NCBI RefSeq assembly: GCF_023657595.1
Contig: NZ_CP098323.1
Coordinates: forward strand, 4,054,001 to 4,118,000
Direction of reading: 5' to 3'
DNA from: Cytobacillus firmus
Lineage (GTDB): Bacteria; Bacillota; Bacilli; Bacillales; Cytobacillaceae
Length of the DNA stretch: 64,000 nucleotides
A program made the translations under genes and the position numbers. Position 1 is the first letter of the stretch. Each line of letters begins with the position of its first letter. The notes under the pieces are model-generated. The model ran no database searches. It saw nothing but the letters and a program-made list of their open reading frames with translations, and was not told the DNA's origin. Shown one piece after another: positions 43,835 to 53,945 of the stretch.

Positions 43835-44060
43835 GGGAGTTAATCCCCCTGATTAACTCCCATTTTCTCTTGACCACTTTCATTTTGGGCGTTATTCCCC
43901 CTGATTAACTCCCTTTTTCTCTTGAGCACCTTCATTTTGGGCGTTATTCCCCCTGATTAACTCCCATTTTCTCTTGACCACTTTCATTTTGGGCGTTATT
44001 CCCGCTGATTAACTCCCTTTTTCACTTGAGCACTTTCCTTTTGGGCGTTATTCGCACTAC
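43835..44060. repeat. 52-bp tandem repeat array, about 4.3 copies
   Basis: GGG of the unit begins at 43835, 43887, 43939, 43991 and 44043, an exact 52-bp period. Each unit reads GGGCGTTATTCCCCCTGATT then AACTCCC, a T-rich stretch and TTGAGCACTTTCATTTT, with a few substitutions. Within a unit GGGAGTTAATC pairs with GATTAACTCCC, perfect in the first copy and imperfect later. No coding frame is evident. It fills the gap between two convergent genes. Confidence 0.92.
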
Positions 44061-44065
44061 TAAAC

Positions 44066-44100
44066 AAAAACAGCCTCTTCTCACAAGAAGGGCTGTTCTT
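44066..44100 (-). terminator. glgBCDAP operon terminator
   Basis: Minus-strand AACAGCCCTTCTT / AGAAGAGGCTGTT hairpin with a 4-base loop and TTTTTG, just after glgP. Confidence 0.82.
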
Positions 44101-44104
44101 CTTT

Positions 44105-46519
44105 TTACTTATTCATCAACTCAACGCCAGCGGGTTTGATTTTCCAGATTTCGCGCGCATATTCGCTGATTGTGCGGTCGCTTGAAAAATAGCCTGAGCC
44201 GGCAATGTTCATTAAGCTCATTTTCAGCCAATGATCCCGATCCTCATAAGCCATCCCGGCTTCTTTCTGGATATTTACGTACGAAGCAAAATCCCTCAAC
44301 ACAAAGTATTGGTCATTTTCCATCAGCAGGGAGTCAAATATAGGCTCGAACTCATCATCAGCATCCGGGAAAAATCCATTCACAAGCTGGTCGATGACCT
44401 GGCGGATTCGCTTATCATGATGGTAATACTCTCTGGAATTATAACCGCCATTCTGGTAATAGCTGAGCACCTCATCTGCCGTTAATCCAAAGATGAAGAT
44501 ATTGTCATCTCCTGCTTTTTCTTTTATCTCAATATTGGCTCCATCCAGTGTACCAACTGTCAAAGCGCCATTCATCATGAATTTCATATTCCCTGTACCG
44601 GAAGCTTCCTTGCTTGCTGCAGAAATCTGCTCGCTGATATCTGCAGCGGGGAAAATTTCCTCTGCCAGTGAAACCCGGTAATTTTCAAGAAAGATAACCT
44701 TTAGAACATCTCTTGTCTGCGGGTCATTGTTCACTTTTTCAGCAACGGTATTAATTAATTTGATGATTTTCTTTGCGTAGTAATAGCCAGGGGAAGCTTT
44801 TGCTCCAAAAATAAAAGTCCGCGGGTGCATGCGGAAATTGGAATCTTCCTTCAGCCTGTTATATAAATGCATAACATGCAGAATATTTAACAGCTGGCGT
44901 TTATAAGCATGCAGACGCTTAACCTGAATGTCAAAAATCGAAGACGTATCAACTTTAATGCCCTGCTGCTCCTGAATGCGCTTCGCCAATCTTTCCTTGT
45001 TCAATTGCTTAATCTGATGCAGCTGACCAAGGAAAACCCTATCATTCTTAAAATCTGCCAGCTCGCGAAGCTTTTCCGGTTCCCGAATCCAGCCTGCCCC
45101 AATGGTCTCATTTATAAGACCAGATAAAAGCGGATTGGCTTTCAGCAGCCATCTTCTGTGTGTAATCCCATTGGTTTTATTATTAAATTTCTCAGGAAAA
45201 ATTTCATAAAACTGAATCATTTCCCGCTTCTTTAAGATTTCTGTATGAAGGGCGGCAACACCATTTACGCTGGAGCTTCCGACAAGGGCAAGGTGTGCCA
45301 TCTTTACCTGGTCGTGCGCGATGATCGCCATATCCTCAATCCGCTTCCAGTCACCCGGATATCTGTCCCAAAGATCGCGGCAAAAACGTTCATTGATTTC
45401 ATTCACTATCATAAAAATCCGCGGCAGCAAAGGCTGGAAAATGCGGACAGGCCATTTCTCCAAAGCCTCTGAAAGAGTTGTATGATTTGTATAGGCTATC
45501 GTCCGGACTGTAATAACCCAGGCTTCCTCCCAGCCCATTCCCTCTTCATCCAGCAGGATTCTCATAAGTTCAGGAATGGCAAGAACCGGATGTGTATCAT
45601 TAATATGAATGCTCACATATTCATGGAAATCTCTTAAACTGGCATGCTGCTTTCGATAGGAACGCACAATGGAACGGATACTGGCCGAAACAAGAAAGTA
45701 TTGCTGCTTTAGCCTCAGGATCTTCCCCTCATCATGGGTATCATCAGGATATAGAAACTCGGAAACAGATTCGGTTTCCCGTTTATATTTTAAAATATCA
45801 TGATTTACAGGATAAGGTGACGGTTCAGCATTCCATAGCCTGAGAGTGTTAATCGTATCTGTTTGATAGCCGGCGACAGGCATATCGTAGGGGACAGCCG
45901 AAATAGTTTCCGCATTTACATGGCGGAACACAAGCCTGCCGTTGTCCTCTGCCGTTTCAACTTTGCCCCAAAAAGGAACCTCAATGGCCAGGTCGGCTTT
46001 TCGGACTTCCCATACATGGCCGTTTCGCAGCCACTGCTCCGGAAGCTCCACTTGATAGCCATCCACAATTTTCTGTTCAAAAAGGCCATGCTTATAGCGA
46101 ATTCCACAGCCATGGCCGGGTAGGTTTAAGGATGCCAGCGAGTCCATAAAGCAAGCCGCAAGACGTCCCAGTCCCCCGTTTCCCAGCCCTGCATCTGCTT
46201 CAATTTCTTCAAGGCGGTTGAGATCAATGCCCAGATCTGCCAGGCCATCTTTTACAACCTGCTCAATTCCCAGGTTTATCAGATTATGATGAAGCAGGCG
46301 GCCCAATAAAAACTCGATGGATAAGTAATATACCTGCTTTTCACGGTCGATGCGGTACCGCTCATTTGTATTAATCCACTCTGTGCTCACATGTTCCCTG
46401 ATCATATTTCCGAGCGTGAAGTAATGATCTCTTTCTGTGCTTTCGCCGAAGCTTTTTCCACAGGTCATCTCCAATTTTTTCAGGAATTCCTCTTTGAACT
46501 CATCGCGATCAGAAAACAT
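44105..46519 (-). CDS. glgP: Glycogen phosphorylase GlgP
   Basis: The 804-residue enzyme releases glucose-1-phosphate from glycogen. The pyridoxal-phosphate Lys lies in the SGTGNMKFMMNGALT segment, and family signatures GNGGLGRLAACFMDS and FGAKASPGYYYAK are clear. The ATG at 46519 follows AAGGAGTG and overlaps the glgA stop by 11 bases; codons upstream to 46606 lie inside glgA and are not family-like. Last gene of the glycogen operon. Confidence 0.96.
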   Translation of the reverse strand: MFSDRDEFKEEFLKKLEMTCGKSFGESTERDHYFTLGNMIREHVSTEWINTNERYRIDREKQVYYLSIEFLLGRLLHHNLINLGIEQVVKDGLADLGIDLNRLEEIEADAGLGNGGLGRLAACFMDSLASLNLPGHGCGIRYKHGLFEQKIVDGYQVELPEQWLRNGHVWEVRKADLAIEVPFWGKVETAEDNGRLVFRHVNAETISAVPYDMPVAGYQTDTINTLRLWNAEPSPYPVNHDILKYKRETESVSEFLYPDDTHDEGKILRLKQQYFLVSASIRSIVRSYRKQHASLRDFHEYVSIHINDTHPVLAIPELMRILLDEEGMGWEEAWVITVRTIAYTNHTTLSEALEKWPVRIFQPLLPRIFMIVNEINERFCRDLWDRYPGDWKRIEDMAIIAHDQVKMAHLALVGSSSVNGVAALHTEILKKREMIQFYEIFPEKFNNKTNGITHRRWLLKANPLLSGLINETIGAGWIREPEKLRELADFKNDRVFLGQLHQIKQLNKERLAKRIQEQQGIKVDTSSIFDIQVKRLHAYKRQLLNILHVMHLYNRLKEDSNFRMHPRTFIFGAKASPGYYYAKKIIKLINTVAEKVNNDPQTRDVLKVIFLENYRVSLAEEIFPAADISEQISAASKEASGTGNMKFMMNGALTVGTLDGANIEIKEKAGDDNIFIFGLTADEVLSYYQNGGYNSREYYHHDKRIRQVIDQLVNGFFPDADDEFEPIFDSLLMENDQYFVLRDFASYVNIQKEAGMAYEDRDHWLKMSLMNIAGSGYFSSDRTISEYAREIWKIKPAGVELMNK

Positions 46520-47960
46520 GGCTTTCACTCCTTGAAACAAGGCCTGCATATAGCTGATTGTATTTGAAAGCAGATTGCGCCCAGCTATTATCCATACCCA
46601 TTGCATTTTTCATAATCTTCTCCCATGTTTTGCTGTCACTGTAAAAGTTTATTGCTCTTCTAATGGTGTACAGCATGTCATGGGCATTAAAATGGCTGAA
46701 GGAAAAACCGTTTCCTTCTCCTGTGACTTCATTGTAAGAAAGAACAGTATCATTTAACCCGCCTGTTTCCCTTACGATGGGAATGGAGCCATATCTCATC
46801 GCAATCATCTGCCCTAACCCGCAGGGCTCAAATTGGGAAGGCATTAAGAATAAATCGGACCCTGCATAGAATTCATGTGCAAGGCCTTCATCAAACCCAA
46901 TATATGCTTTGCACTTATCCGGGTAGGCCGCTTCCACCTCCCTGAAAAATTGCTCAAACTCAGGATCTCCAGTCCCCAAAACAAGGACTTGAATGTCATC
47001 CTGCATAAGCTCATGGAACACACATTTAACCAGATCCAGGCCCTTTTGCTTTGTCAGCCTCGTAACCATGGCTATCAGAGGAACCTCTTCCTTCACCGGC
47101 AAGCTGAATTTTTTCTGAAGATCCATCTTATTTTCTTTTTTAATCTGAAGCTTTTCAAAGGTATAGTTCTCTTTTATAAATGGATCCTTCTCAGGATTAT
47201 AAAACTCATCATCAATTCCATTTAAGATTCCTTCCAGATCATAAGCTCTGCGCTTCAATAAATCATGCAGCTTCTCACCGTAATACTCGGTTTGAATTTC
47301 ATCTTTATAGGTAGGGCTGACTGTTGTAATTTTATCAGCAGCGACAAGTCCGCCCTTCATAAAATTGATATTTCCGAAGAATTCAAGCTTATCCGGATGA
47401 AATTGGCTATAGTCAAGCCCTAATAAATCCCCAAGAGCAGCCCCTGGCATAATCCCCTGAAACTGAAGGTTATGAATGGTGAAGACTGTCCGAATGAATT
47501 CATACCCCTTTTTCGCACGATACTCAACCCTGTGCAGAAAAGGAATCATCCCGGTATGCCAATCATGGCTGTGAATAACATCTGGACAATAATCAATATG
47601 CTGAAGAGCATCCAGCACGGCCCGGTTAAAATAGGCAAACCGCTCTCCATCGTCAAAATAGCCATATAATTTTTCACGGTTAAAATAGTATTCATTATCC
47701 ACAAAATAGAATGTAATTCCCTGGTGCTCAAGTTCTGCAATTCCACAATACTGGTTTCTCCAGCCAACCTGAACTGTAAACTCGCACTTTTTAGACATTT
47801 TCTTTTTTAAGTCATCTGATATGGAACCATACTTCGGAAGAATCACCCGTACGTCAGTCCCCTGTTTGGCAAGCTCTTTCGGGAGTGAACCGGCTACGTC
47901 GGCAAGACCTCCGGATTTGACGAATGGAACACATTCAGAAACAGCAAACAATACTTTCAC
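46509..47960 (-). CDS. glgA: Glycogen synthase GlgA
   Basis: A 483-residue GT5 transferase that extends alpha-1,4-glucan from ADP-glucose. The N-terminal KSGGLADV loop, HSHDWHTG, and EPCGLGQMIAMRYGSIPIVRE-type C-terminal donor site (given in part) are standard. It overlaps glgD by 4 bases and glgP by 11. Confidence 0.96.
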   Translation of the reverse strand: MKVLFAVSECVPFVKSGGLADVAGSLPKELAKQGTDVRVILPKYGSISDDLKKKMSKKCEFTVQVGWRNQYCGIAELEHQGITFYFVDNEYYFNREKLYGYFDDGERFAYFNRAVLDALQHIDYCPDVIHSHDWHTGMIPFLHRVEYRAKKGYEFIRTVFTIHNLQFQGIMPGAALGDLLGLDYSQFHPDKLEFFGNINFMKGGLVAADKITTVSPTYKDEIQTEYYGEKLHDLLKRRAYDLEGILNGIDDEFYNPEKDPFIKENYTFEKLQIKKENKMDLQKKFSLPVKEEVPLIAMVTRLTKQKGLDLVKCVFHELMQDDIQVLVLGTGDPEFEQFFREVEAAYPDKCKAYIGFDEGLAHEFYAGSDLFLMPSQFEPCGLGQMIAMRYGSIPIVRETGGLNDTVLSYNEVTGEGNGFSFSHFNAHDMLYTIRRAINFYSDSKTWEKIMKNAMGMDNSWAQSAFKYNQLYAGLVSRSESHVF

Positions 47961-48985
47961 GAGTTCATCAGCGCTCCTTGTACGGTACCTTTGCGAATTA
48001 CCAGAGGCATTTCACTTCTTCCCTCAATTCTGGCACCGGATTCTACCTTAACATCTTTATCTAAAATAACAGAGTCTAAAACACAGTTCTCGCCAATTTG
48101 GGTTTTTTGCATGATTATACAATTTTTCACGACTGAGCCCTTGCCAATTTTGACGCCGCGGGAGATAATGCTGTTCTCGACTGTTCCTTCAATCATGCAT
48201 CCATTTGCAATCATCGAATTCTTTGCGCTCGCACCTTTTACATAACGGGTTGGCGGTTCATCTTTTACTTTTGTGTAAATGGGCTGGCTGCGCAGAAAAA
48301 TATTTTTCCATGCCTCCGGTTCCAATAGCCCAATGCTGGCAGCAAAGTAATTTTCAATGGAATCAATCATGACAGCCAAGCCGGTATATTCATAATTGCA
48401 TATCGTGTACGAATGGTGGATATCTGTAACAACATCACTCATGCACGTGTATCCTGTTTCGTTTCTATTTTCTATTAAACTAATAAGCAGCGAGGTTTTT
48501 ACAAGGTACATTTCCAGCGAGCGTCCATCCTGGCGAACAACTGTAATATCACACCCCGTCATAATATGTCTATCCAGAACAGGCCTGAAATCCATATTAA
48601 AAACGGTGAAACAGTTTGAGATCAAGGCATACTCCTGCTTGCTGCGATAAAAATAATCCAAATTCGCAGCAAAGTGATTGAAAGATCCGATCCCTTTACT
48701 AGGACTATCCAGCAAAGGAGACGGAAAAAAGAATAGCCCATCCCTTTTTCTGTTTAAGTCCCAGTTTTTCCCTGAACCAAGATGATCCATTAGAGAGCGA
48801 TATTGATACTTCGGAAATATGGCAACACTCTCAATATCCGAGTTGACCATATTTGAGAGAACAAAATCGATCAGCCTATAGCGGCCTGCAAACGGAACAG
48901 CTGCGAGCGACCTGTGTACTGTCAATTCCTCTAAACCTTCATGGTAGGTTGTTGCGTCTATTACACCAAGCATTCTCTTCTTCAT
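47957..48985 (-). CDS. glgD: Glucose-1-phosphate adenylyltransferase regulatory subunit GlgD
   Basis: A 342-residue GlgC paralogue. It keeps the FAGRYRLIDFVLSN stretch but lacks the GGKGSRL nucleotide loop present in GlgC, as expected for a regulatory subunit. The C-terminus has the left-handed beta-helix (RGVKIGKGSVVKNCIIMQ). It forms a mixed oligomer with GlgC. Confidence 0.93.
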   Translation of the reverse strand: MKKRMLGVIDATTYHEGLEELTVHRSLAAVPFAGRYRLIDFVLSNMVNSDIESVAIFPKYQYRSLMDHLGSGKNWDLNRKRDGLFFFPSPLLDSPSKGIGSFNHFAANLDYFYRSKQEYALISNCFTVFNMDFRPVLDRHIMTGCDITVVRQDGRSLEMYLVKTSLLISLIENRNETGYTCMSDVVTDIHHSYTICNYEYTGLAVMIDSIENYFAASIGLLEPEAWKNIFLRSQPIYTKVKDEPPTRYVKGASAKNSMIANGCMIEGTVENSIISRGVKIGKGSVVKNCIIMQKTQIGENCVLDSVILDKDVKVESGARIEGRSEMPLVIRKGTVQGALMNS

Positions 48986-49037
48986 GACATTCCCTCCCGT
49001 TTATTGGCCAGGATCCGTTTTGGCATCCAGCTGTAAA

Positions 49038-50183
49038 TTAAGAACAAATTCCCTGTATCATTTCCTGTGTTATCAGAATGATTTCGTCATCTTCTTCGGA
49101 AGCACTAATCACCACGCCATCAGGTATGTTCATTCCGCTTGGCACAATCGCCTTTTCAATATAGACATTTTCGCCAATCACAGCATCAGGCATGATGACC
49201 GATTCACGGATCACCGAATTCTTCCCAACCAGAACCCCTTGAAAAAGCACTGACTTTTCAACTTCGCCCTCAACCGTACAGCCTTCATTTATCAATGACT
49301 CTGCAACCTCTGCCTGAGTTGAAATATACTGCGGAGGGTGATTCGGATTCACCGAATAAATCCGCCAATCATGATCAAAAAGATTCAGCTCGCATTCGTC
49401 ATCCAGTAAATCCATATTTGCTTCCCACAGGCTCTTAACTGTACCAACGTCCTTCCAGTAGCCATTGAACGGATAAGCGAACAGCTTTTTATTTTCGTCA
49501 AGCATTAATGGAATGATATCTTTTCCAAAGTCATGGCTTGATTCCGGATTGCGGTCATCCATTTCCAAATATTCCTTTAAAACAGACCAATTAAAAATAT
49601 ATATTCCCATGGAGGCCAAATTATTTTTTGGATATGCTGGTTTTTCCTCAAATTCTGCGACCCGCATCTCATCATCCGTGTTCATGATGCCGAACCTGCT
49701 TGCCTCCGGCCAAGGTACTTCAATAACAGAAATAGTGGCATCCGCACCTTTTTCAATATGATAATTCAGCATCAGCTCATAATTCATTTTATAAATATGA
49801 TCACCTGATAAAATCAGGACATATTCAGGATCATACTGCTTTAAATAGTTAAGGTTTTGATAAATGGCACTGGCTGTTCCTGTATACCATTTGACTTCTG
49901 ATGACTCGCTGTAAGGGGGCAGCACTGTCACGCCGCCGTTCTTTCTATCAAGATCCCATGCGCTGCCTATGCCAATATATGAATTCAAAACCAGCGGCTG
50001 ATATTGTGTCAGAACCCCGACTGTATCAATTCCCGAATTGGTGCAATTGCTCAATGTAAAATCAATGATCCTATACTTTCCTCCAAAAGGAACTGCAGGT
50101 TTCGCCAGACTTTTTGTCAGAGAACTAAGCCTGCTCCCTTTCCCTCCTGCTAATAGCATTGCCACGCACTTTTTCTTTCCCAT
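49038..50183 (-). CDS. glgC: Glucose-1-phosphate adenylyltransferase GlgC
   Basis: The 381-residue catalytic subunit makes ADP-glucose. The nucleotide loop [30 protein letters not shown] and SGDHIYKM are intact, followed by a beta-helix domain. AAGGAGAGGAAGGG sits just before the ATG. Its first 59 bases overlap the glgB 3' end. Confidence 0.96.
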   Translation of the reverse strand: MGKKKCVAMLLAGGKGSRLSSLTKSLAKPAVPFGGKYRIIDFTLSNCTNSGIDTVGVLTQYQPLVLNSYIGIGSAWDLDRKNGGVTVLPPYSESSEVKWYTGTASAIYQNLNYLKQYDPEYVLILSGDHIYKMNYELMLNYHIEKGADATISVIEVPWPEASRFGIMNTDDEMRVAEFEEKPAYPKNNLASMGIYIFNWSVLKEYLEMDDRNPESSHDFGKDIIPLMLDENKKLFAYPFNGYWKDVGTVKSLWEANMDLLDDECELNLFDHDWRIYSVNPNHPPQYISTQAEVAESLINEGCTVEGEVEKSVLFQGVLVGKNSVIRESVIMPDAVIGENVYIEKAIVPSGMNIPDGVVISASEEDDEIILITQEMIQGICS

Positions 50184-52071
50184 TTCCCTTCCTCTCCTTC
50201 CGATGTTTTACAGGGCGTAATATTGAAATGCCAAATGGCGGAATAGACATCTCTAAACTGAACGGCTTGCCATGAAACTCAATTTCCTCACTCTTAAGGA
50301 CCCTCTTGTTTGTGCAATTTGATCCTCCAAAGCTATCATTGTCACTGTTAAGTATTTCCCGGTAAGAACCCATATTTGGTACGCCTATACGGTATTTTGG
50401 GTATATAGCCGGTGTGAAATTGCAGACAATCACGAGATAATCACTCTCTTTAGAGCCTTTTCTGATAAAAGAAAAGATGGATTGGTGCGAATTATGACAA
50501 TCAATCCATTCAAAGCCATCCTGAAGATGATCAAGCTCAAAAAGAGGCTTGGAACGTTTATAGACCTTTAATAATTCTTTCACATAATCATTTGCTTTTT
50601 TATGCATCTCGTAATCCAGCAGATGCCAATCTAGCTGTTCTTTGTCTTTCCATTCGGAAAACTGCCCGAATTCACTCCCCATGAAAAGAAGCTTCTTGCC
50701 GGGATGGGCAATCATATAGCCAAGGAGAAGCCTGTATTGGGCAAACTTTTGCCAGTAATCGCCCGGCATTTTATCCAGCAGCGATTTTTTTCCGTGGACA
50801 ACTTCATCATGTGAAAAAGGCAGTATGAAGTTCTCTGTAAAAGCATACAAAAGCGAAAATGTCATTTTCCCATGCACACCAGATCGCCTCTCGGGCTCTG
50901 TTTCCATATATGTAAGAACGTCATTCATCCAGCCCATATTCCACTTGTAATGAAAACCCAGCCCCCCATAATTAACTGGTGCAGTCACTTGCGGCCAGTC
51001 TGTTGAATCCTCTGCCATCATGAGAAAGGAAGAATCATATTGTGAAACCACTTTATTGAGATTTTGAAGAAAGCCGGTACCAAACGGATTTTCTGTTTTT
51101 CCATCCCGGTTCGGCCAATAAATGATATTAGCAACTGCATCAACCCTGAAGCCGTCAATATGGTATTTCTCCATCCAAAAAACAGCGTTGGAAATAAGGA
51201 AACTCTGCACTTCATTTTTGCCGAGATCAAAATTGGCAGTTCCCCATACCCGGTTCTCTCTGTCACCTTCTGTTTCATACTCATACAAATACGAACCATC
51301 AAACTGATAAAGGCCATGGGCATCTTTGCAGAAGTGCCCCGGCACCCAGTCCAGAATCACCCCAACACCATGCTGGTGGCATTGATCAACAAAATACATA
51401 AAATCATGCGGACTGCCATAACGGCTGGTAACCGAGTAATAACCTGTTCCCTGATAGCCCCAGGAAGCGTCGAGCGGATGCTCAATTAGAGGAAGCAATT
51501 CTATATGTGTAAACCCATGCTCCACCACATAAGGTATTAATTCCCCTGCAAGCTCCCGGTACGTATAGGGACTGCCCGATTCTTTTTGCTTCCACGAACC
51601 AAGATGGACCTCATAAATGACCGCAGGCTCTGTAAAAATAGCCTTCTTTTCTTTTTTTTGCATCCATTTGCTGTCATTCCACTGATACCCGTCCAGCGAA
51701 TATACTTTAGAAGCTGTATTCGGCCTTACTTCTGAAAAAAAACTATAAGGATCAGCCTTTAAAAGCATAGCTCCTTTCTTTGTAGTAATTTCATACTTAT
51801 ACAAGGCACCTTCCATGTTTCCATCCAGCTGAATAATCCAGACACCTTCCTTATTCACTCTATGTAAGGTGTAGCCTTCTCCATTCCAATCATTAAAATC
51901 ACCGACTAATCTGATAATTTCAGCATTCGGTGCCCATACACAAAAACGGGTAATCACTGCTCCTCCGTCTGAAACTACATGTGCTCCAAATAACTGGTGA
52001 CTCTCATAAAGCGTCCCTTCATGGAACAAATGCAGCTGATAATCGGTTGGAAACAAAGTATCCACTACCAT
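50125..52071 (-). CDS. glgB: 1,4-alpha-Glucan branching enzyme GlgB
   Basis: The 648-residue GH13 enzyme introduces alpha-1,6 branches. A CBM48 domain (about 20-105) precedes the (beta/alpha)8 barrel, with DWVPGHF, the nucleophile in [10 protein letters not shown], the acid in [10 protein letters not shown] and [10 protein letters not shown] basic tail ([15 protein letters not shown]) runs into glgC. The start is uncertain by a few codons: GTG 52083, ATG 52071 or GTG 52065; I prefer the ATG. It leads the operon. Confidence 0.94.
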   Translation of the reverse strand: MVVDTLFPTDYQLHLFHEGTLYESHQLFGAHVVSDGGAVITRFCVWAPNAEIIRLVGDFNDWNGEGYTLHRVNKEGVWIIQLDGNMEGALYKYEITTKKGAMLLKADPYSFFSEVRPNTASKVYSLDGYQWNDSKWMQKKEKKAIFTEPAVIYEVHLGSWKQKESGSPYTYRELAGELIPYVVEHGFTHIELLPLIEHPLDASWGYQGTGYYSVTSRYGSPHDFMYFVDQCHQHGVGVILDWVPGHFCKDAHGLYQFDGSYLYEYETEGDRENRVWGTANFDLGKNEVQSFLISNAVFWMEKYHIDGFRVDAVANIIYWPNRDGKTENPFGTGFLQNLNKVVSQYDSSFLMMAEDSTDWPQVTAPVNYGGLGFHYKWNMGWMNDVLTYMETEPERRSGVHGKMTFSLLYAFTENFILPFSHDEVVHGKKSLLDKMPGDYWQKFAQYRLLLGYMIAHPGKKLLFMGSEFGQFSEWKDKEQLDWHLLDYEMHKKANDYVKELLKVYKRSKPLFELDHLQDGFEWIDCHNSHQSIFSFIRKGSKESDYLVIVCNFTPAIYPKYRIGVPNMGSYREILNSDNDSFGGSNCTNKRVLKSEEIEFHGKPFSLEMSIPPFGISILRPVKHRKERKGNGKEKVRGNAISRREREQA

Positions 52072-52294
52072 CCTTCTCCCCACCCAGTCTCGTTTCTTTT
52101 GACTTTCCTGTTATATTCGATGCACCTTTGAAAAGTCCTTGTAAAAGTTTTTTTAATTTTATGACAACAACGTTCATATTCCGCTAATATACGATAGCAT
52201 TTTCCCCATTTTTACAGCCTTCGACATAATCTCCGGTAAACTTAGACAAAATAAAACAAAATATGCAAGCAAAAAATGAAAGGAGAATAATATT

Positions 52295-52492
52295 TTGGGC
52301 AATAAAGAAGAGGAGTTTTTATTGAATGAGGCATCCAAAAAGGAAATAAGGATCCCACTATTTGAAGCACCGGATGGAAAGATTATGGCCACTGGTGATA
52401 TGTTTAGAGGCCCCTATACGGGAATATCTTCTGATATTGATTTGAATAATCCCGGCAATAGATTAAGCAGGGAAGAAGAGAAATTTGATTAA
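52295..52492 (+). CDS. Small acidic protein of unknown function
   Basis: A 65-residue hydrophilic protein starting at TTG (GNKEEEFLLNEASKKEIRIPLFEAPDGKIMAT), 9 bases after AAAGGAG. It has a short beta-like centre and charged ends. I do not recognise a family. It is divergent from glgB, and the hairpin at 52551 could end both it and the tRNA array. Confidence 0.65.
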   Translation: MGNKEEEFLLNEASKKEIRIPLFEAPDGKIMATGDMFRGPYTGISSDIDLNNPGNRLSREEEKFD

Positions 52493-52550
52493 CCAGGAGC
52501 AGAAATGAACTGTAAAGCAGAGTTACACAAATACAAACATAGACAACAAA

Positions 52551-52582
52551 AAAGCTGCCAACAAATTGTTGACAGCTTTTTT
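52551..52582. terminator. Terminator of the rRNA-tRNA operon
   Basis: AAAAGCTGCCAACA / TGTTGACAGCTTTT (one G-T) with a short loop and T runs on both strands. It lies directly after tRNA-Glu. Confidence 0.85.
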
Positions 52583-52585
52583 GTA

Positions 52586-52657
52586 TGACCCCTACGGGAT
52601 TCGAACCCGTGTTACCGCCGTGAAAGGGCGGTGTCTTAACCGCTTGACCAAGGGGCC
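52586..52657 (-). tRNA. tRNA-Glu (TTC)
   Basis: Cloverleaf begins GGCCCCTTGGTCAAGCGG with anticodon loop CTTTCAC. No encoded CCA. Last tRNA of the array. Confidence 0.96.
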
Positions 52658-52661
52658 AATA

Positions 52662-52752
52662 TGGCGGAGAAGGAGGGATTTGAACCCTCGCGCCGGTTAC
52701 CCGACCTACACCCTTAGCAGGGGCGCCTCTTCAGCCACTTGAGTACTTCCCC
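52662..52752 (-). tRNA. tRNA-Ser (GCT)
   Basis: Class II tRNA with a long variable arm; anticodon loop CTGCTAA; CCA encoded. Confidence 0.96.
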
Positions 52753-52757
52753 ATATA

Positions 52758-52833
52758 TGGCTCCGCAGGTAGGATTCGAACCTACGACCGTTCGGTTAAC
52801 AGCCGAATGCTCTACCACTGAGCTACTGCGGAA
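52758..52833 (-). tRNA. tRNA-Asn (GTT)
   Basis: TTCCGCAGTAGCTCAG start, anticodon GTT in CTGTTAA, CCA encoded. Confidence 0.96.
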
Positions 52834-52846
52834 CAATAAAATAAAA

Positions 52847-52923
<77 letters not shown>

Positions 52924-52927
52924 ATTT

Positions 52928-53001
52928 TGGAGCGGGTGAAGGGAATCGAACCCTCATCATCAGCTTGGAAGGCTGAGGTTTTACCACTAAACTACACCCG
53001 C
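52928..53001 (-). tRNA. tRNA-Gly (TCC)
   Basis: GCGGGTGTAGTTTAGTGG start, anticodon TCC in CTTCCAA, CCA encoded. It follows tRNA-Phe directly; the tRNA-His found between them in B. subtilis trnB is absent. Confidence 0.96.
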
Positions 53002-53015
53002 ATAAAGTTATGAAA

Positions 53016-53091
53016 TGGTGGCTCAGGACGGAATCGAACCGCCGACACAAGGATTTTCAGTCCTTTGCTCTACCGACTGAGCTACTGAGCC
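53016..53091 (-). tRNA. tRNA-Phe (GAA)
   Basis: GGCTCAGTAGCTCAG start, anticodon GAA in CTGAAAA, CCA encoded. Confidence 0.97.
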
Positions 53092-53117
53092 ATAAATTCA
53101 TTTATATTGTAAAAAAA

Positions 53118-53194
53118 TGGCGGTCCGGACGGGACTCGAACCCGCGACCTCCTGCGTGACAGGCAGGCATTCTAACCAACTGAACTACCGGACC
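53118..53194 (-). tRNA. tRNA-Asp (GTC)
   Basis: GGTCCGGTAGTTCAG start, anticodon GTC in CTGTCAC, CCA encoded. Confidence 0.97.
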
Positions 53195-53197
53195 AGA

Positions 53198-53271
<74 letters not shown>

Positions 53272-53294
53272 ATAATATTATTAAGAATAAAATA

Positions 53295-53387
53295 TGGAGG
53301 AGGAAAGGGGATTCGAACCCCTGCGCGGTTTGACCCGCCTGTCGGTTTTCAAGACCGATCCCTTCAGCCGGACTTGGGTATTCCTCC
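53295..53387 (-). tRNA. tRNA-Ser (TGA)
   Basis: Class II tRNA, GGAGGAATACCCAAG start, anticodon TGA in CTTGAAA, CCA encoded. Confidence 0.96.
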
Positions 53388-53400
53388 GAATAATGAAAAG

Positions 53401-53477
53401 TGGTGGACCTTGTAGGACTCGAACCTACGACCGGACGGTTATGAGCCGTCTGCTCTAACCAGCTGAGCTAAAGGTCC
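53401..53477 (-). tRNA. tRNA-Ile2 (CAT, lysidine-modified) rather than Met
   Basis: GGACCTTTAGCTCAG start, anticodon CAT, CCA encoded. The C4-G69 and C5-G68 pairs in the acceptor stem are the TilS identity features of tRNA-Ile2, and its slot next to tRNA-Met agrees with the B. subtilis array. It would read AUA after lysidine modification. Confidence 0.8.
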
Positions 53478-53494
53478 AGCATTGTTTAGTTAAA

Positions 53495-53571
53495 TGGTAG
53501 CGGCGGAGGGGATCGAACCCCCGACCTCACGGGTATGAACCGTACGCTCTAGCCAGCTGAGCTACACCGCC
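53495..53571 (-). tRNA. Elongator tRNA-Met (CAT)
   Basis: GGCGGTGTAGCTCAGC start, anticodon CAT, CCA encoded. The acceptor stem lacks the initiator mismatch and the Ile2 C4/C5 features. Confidence 0.88.
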
Positions 53572-53589
53572 AAAATACTAAAATAATTA

Positions 53590-53665
53590 TGGTGGAGCCT
53601 AGCGGGATCGAACCGCTGACCTCCTGCGTGCAAAGCAGGCGCTCTCCCAGCTGAGCTAAGGCCCC
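53590..53665 (-). tRNA. tRNA-Ala (TGC)
   Basis: GGGGCCTTAGCTCAGC start, anticodon TGC in TTTGCAC, CCA encoded. Confidence 0.96.
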
Positions 53666-53674
53666 AAAGATTAA

Positions 53675-53751
53675 TGGTCGGGAAGACAGGATTCGAACCT
53701 GCGACCCCTTGGTCCCAAACCAAGTGCTCTACCAAGCTGAGCTACTCCCCG
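53675..53751 (-). tRNA. tRNA-Pro (TGG)
   Basis: CGGGGAGTAGCTCAGC start, anticodon TGG in TTTGGGA, CCA encoded. Confidence 0.96.
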
Positions 53752-53758
53752 TTAATAA

Positions 53759-53835
53759 TGGCGCGCCCGAGAGGAGTCGAACCCCTAACCTTTTGATCCG
53801 TAGTCAAACGCTCTATCCAATTGAGCTACGGGCGC
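53759..53835 (-). tRNA. tRNA-Arg (ACG)
   Basis: GCGCCCGTAGCTCAAT start, anticodon ACG in CTACGGA, CCA encoded. Confidence 0.96.
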
Positions 53836-53850
53836 ATTATTAAATTCTAC

Positions 53851-53939
53851 TGGTGCCGAGGACCGGAATCGAACCGGTACGGTAGTCACCTACCGCAGGA
53901 TTTTAAGTCCTGTGCGTCTGCCAGTTCCGCCACCCCGGC
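53851..53939 (-). tRNA. tRNA-Leu (TAA)
   Basis: Class II tRNA, GCCGGGGTGGCGGAAC start, anticodon TAA in CTTAAAA, CCA encoded. Confidence 0.96.
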
Positions 53940-53945
53940 AATAAA

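Noticed and set aside
43835-44060. CRISPR array
   Set aside because: The whole 52-bp unit is repeated head to tail with no variable spacers, and no cas genes are near.
52140-52200. SigE-type promoter for the glg operon (B. subtilis glg is SigE-dependent)
   Set aside because: GGAATATG and CATAAAAT occur on the minus strand, but the spacing of about 11-12 bases is too short to call.
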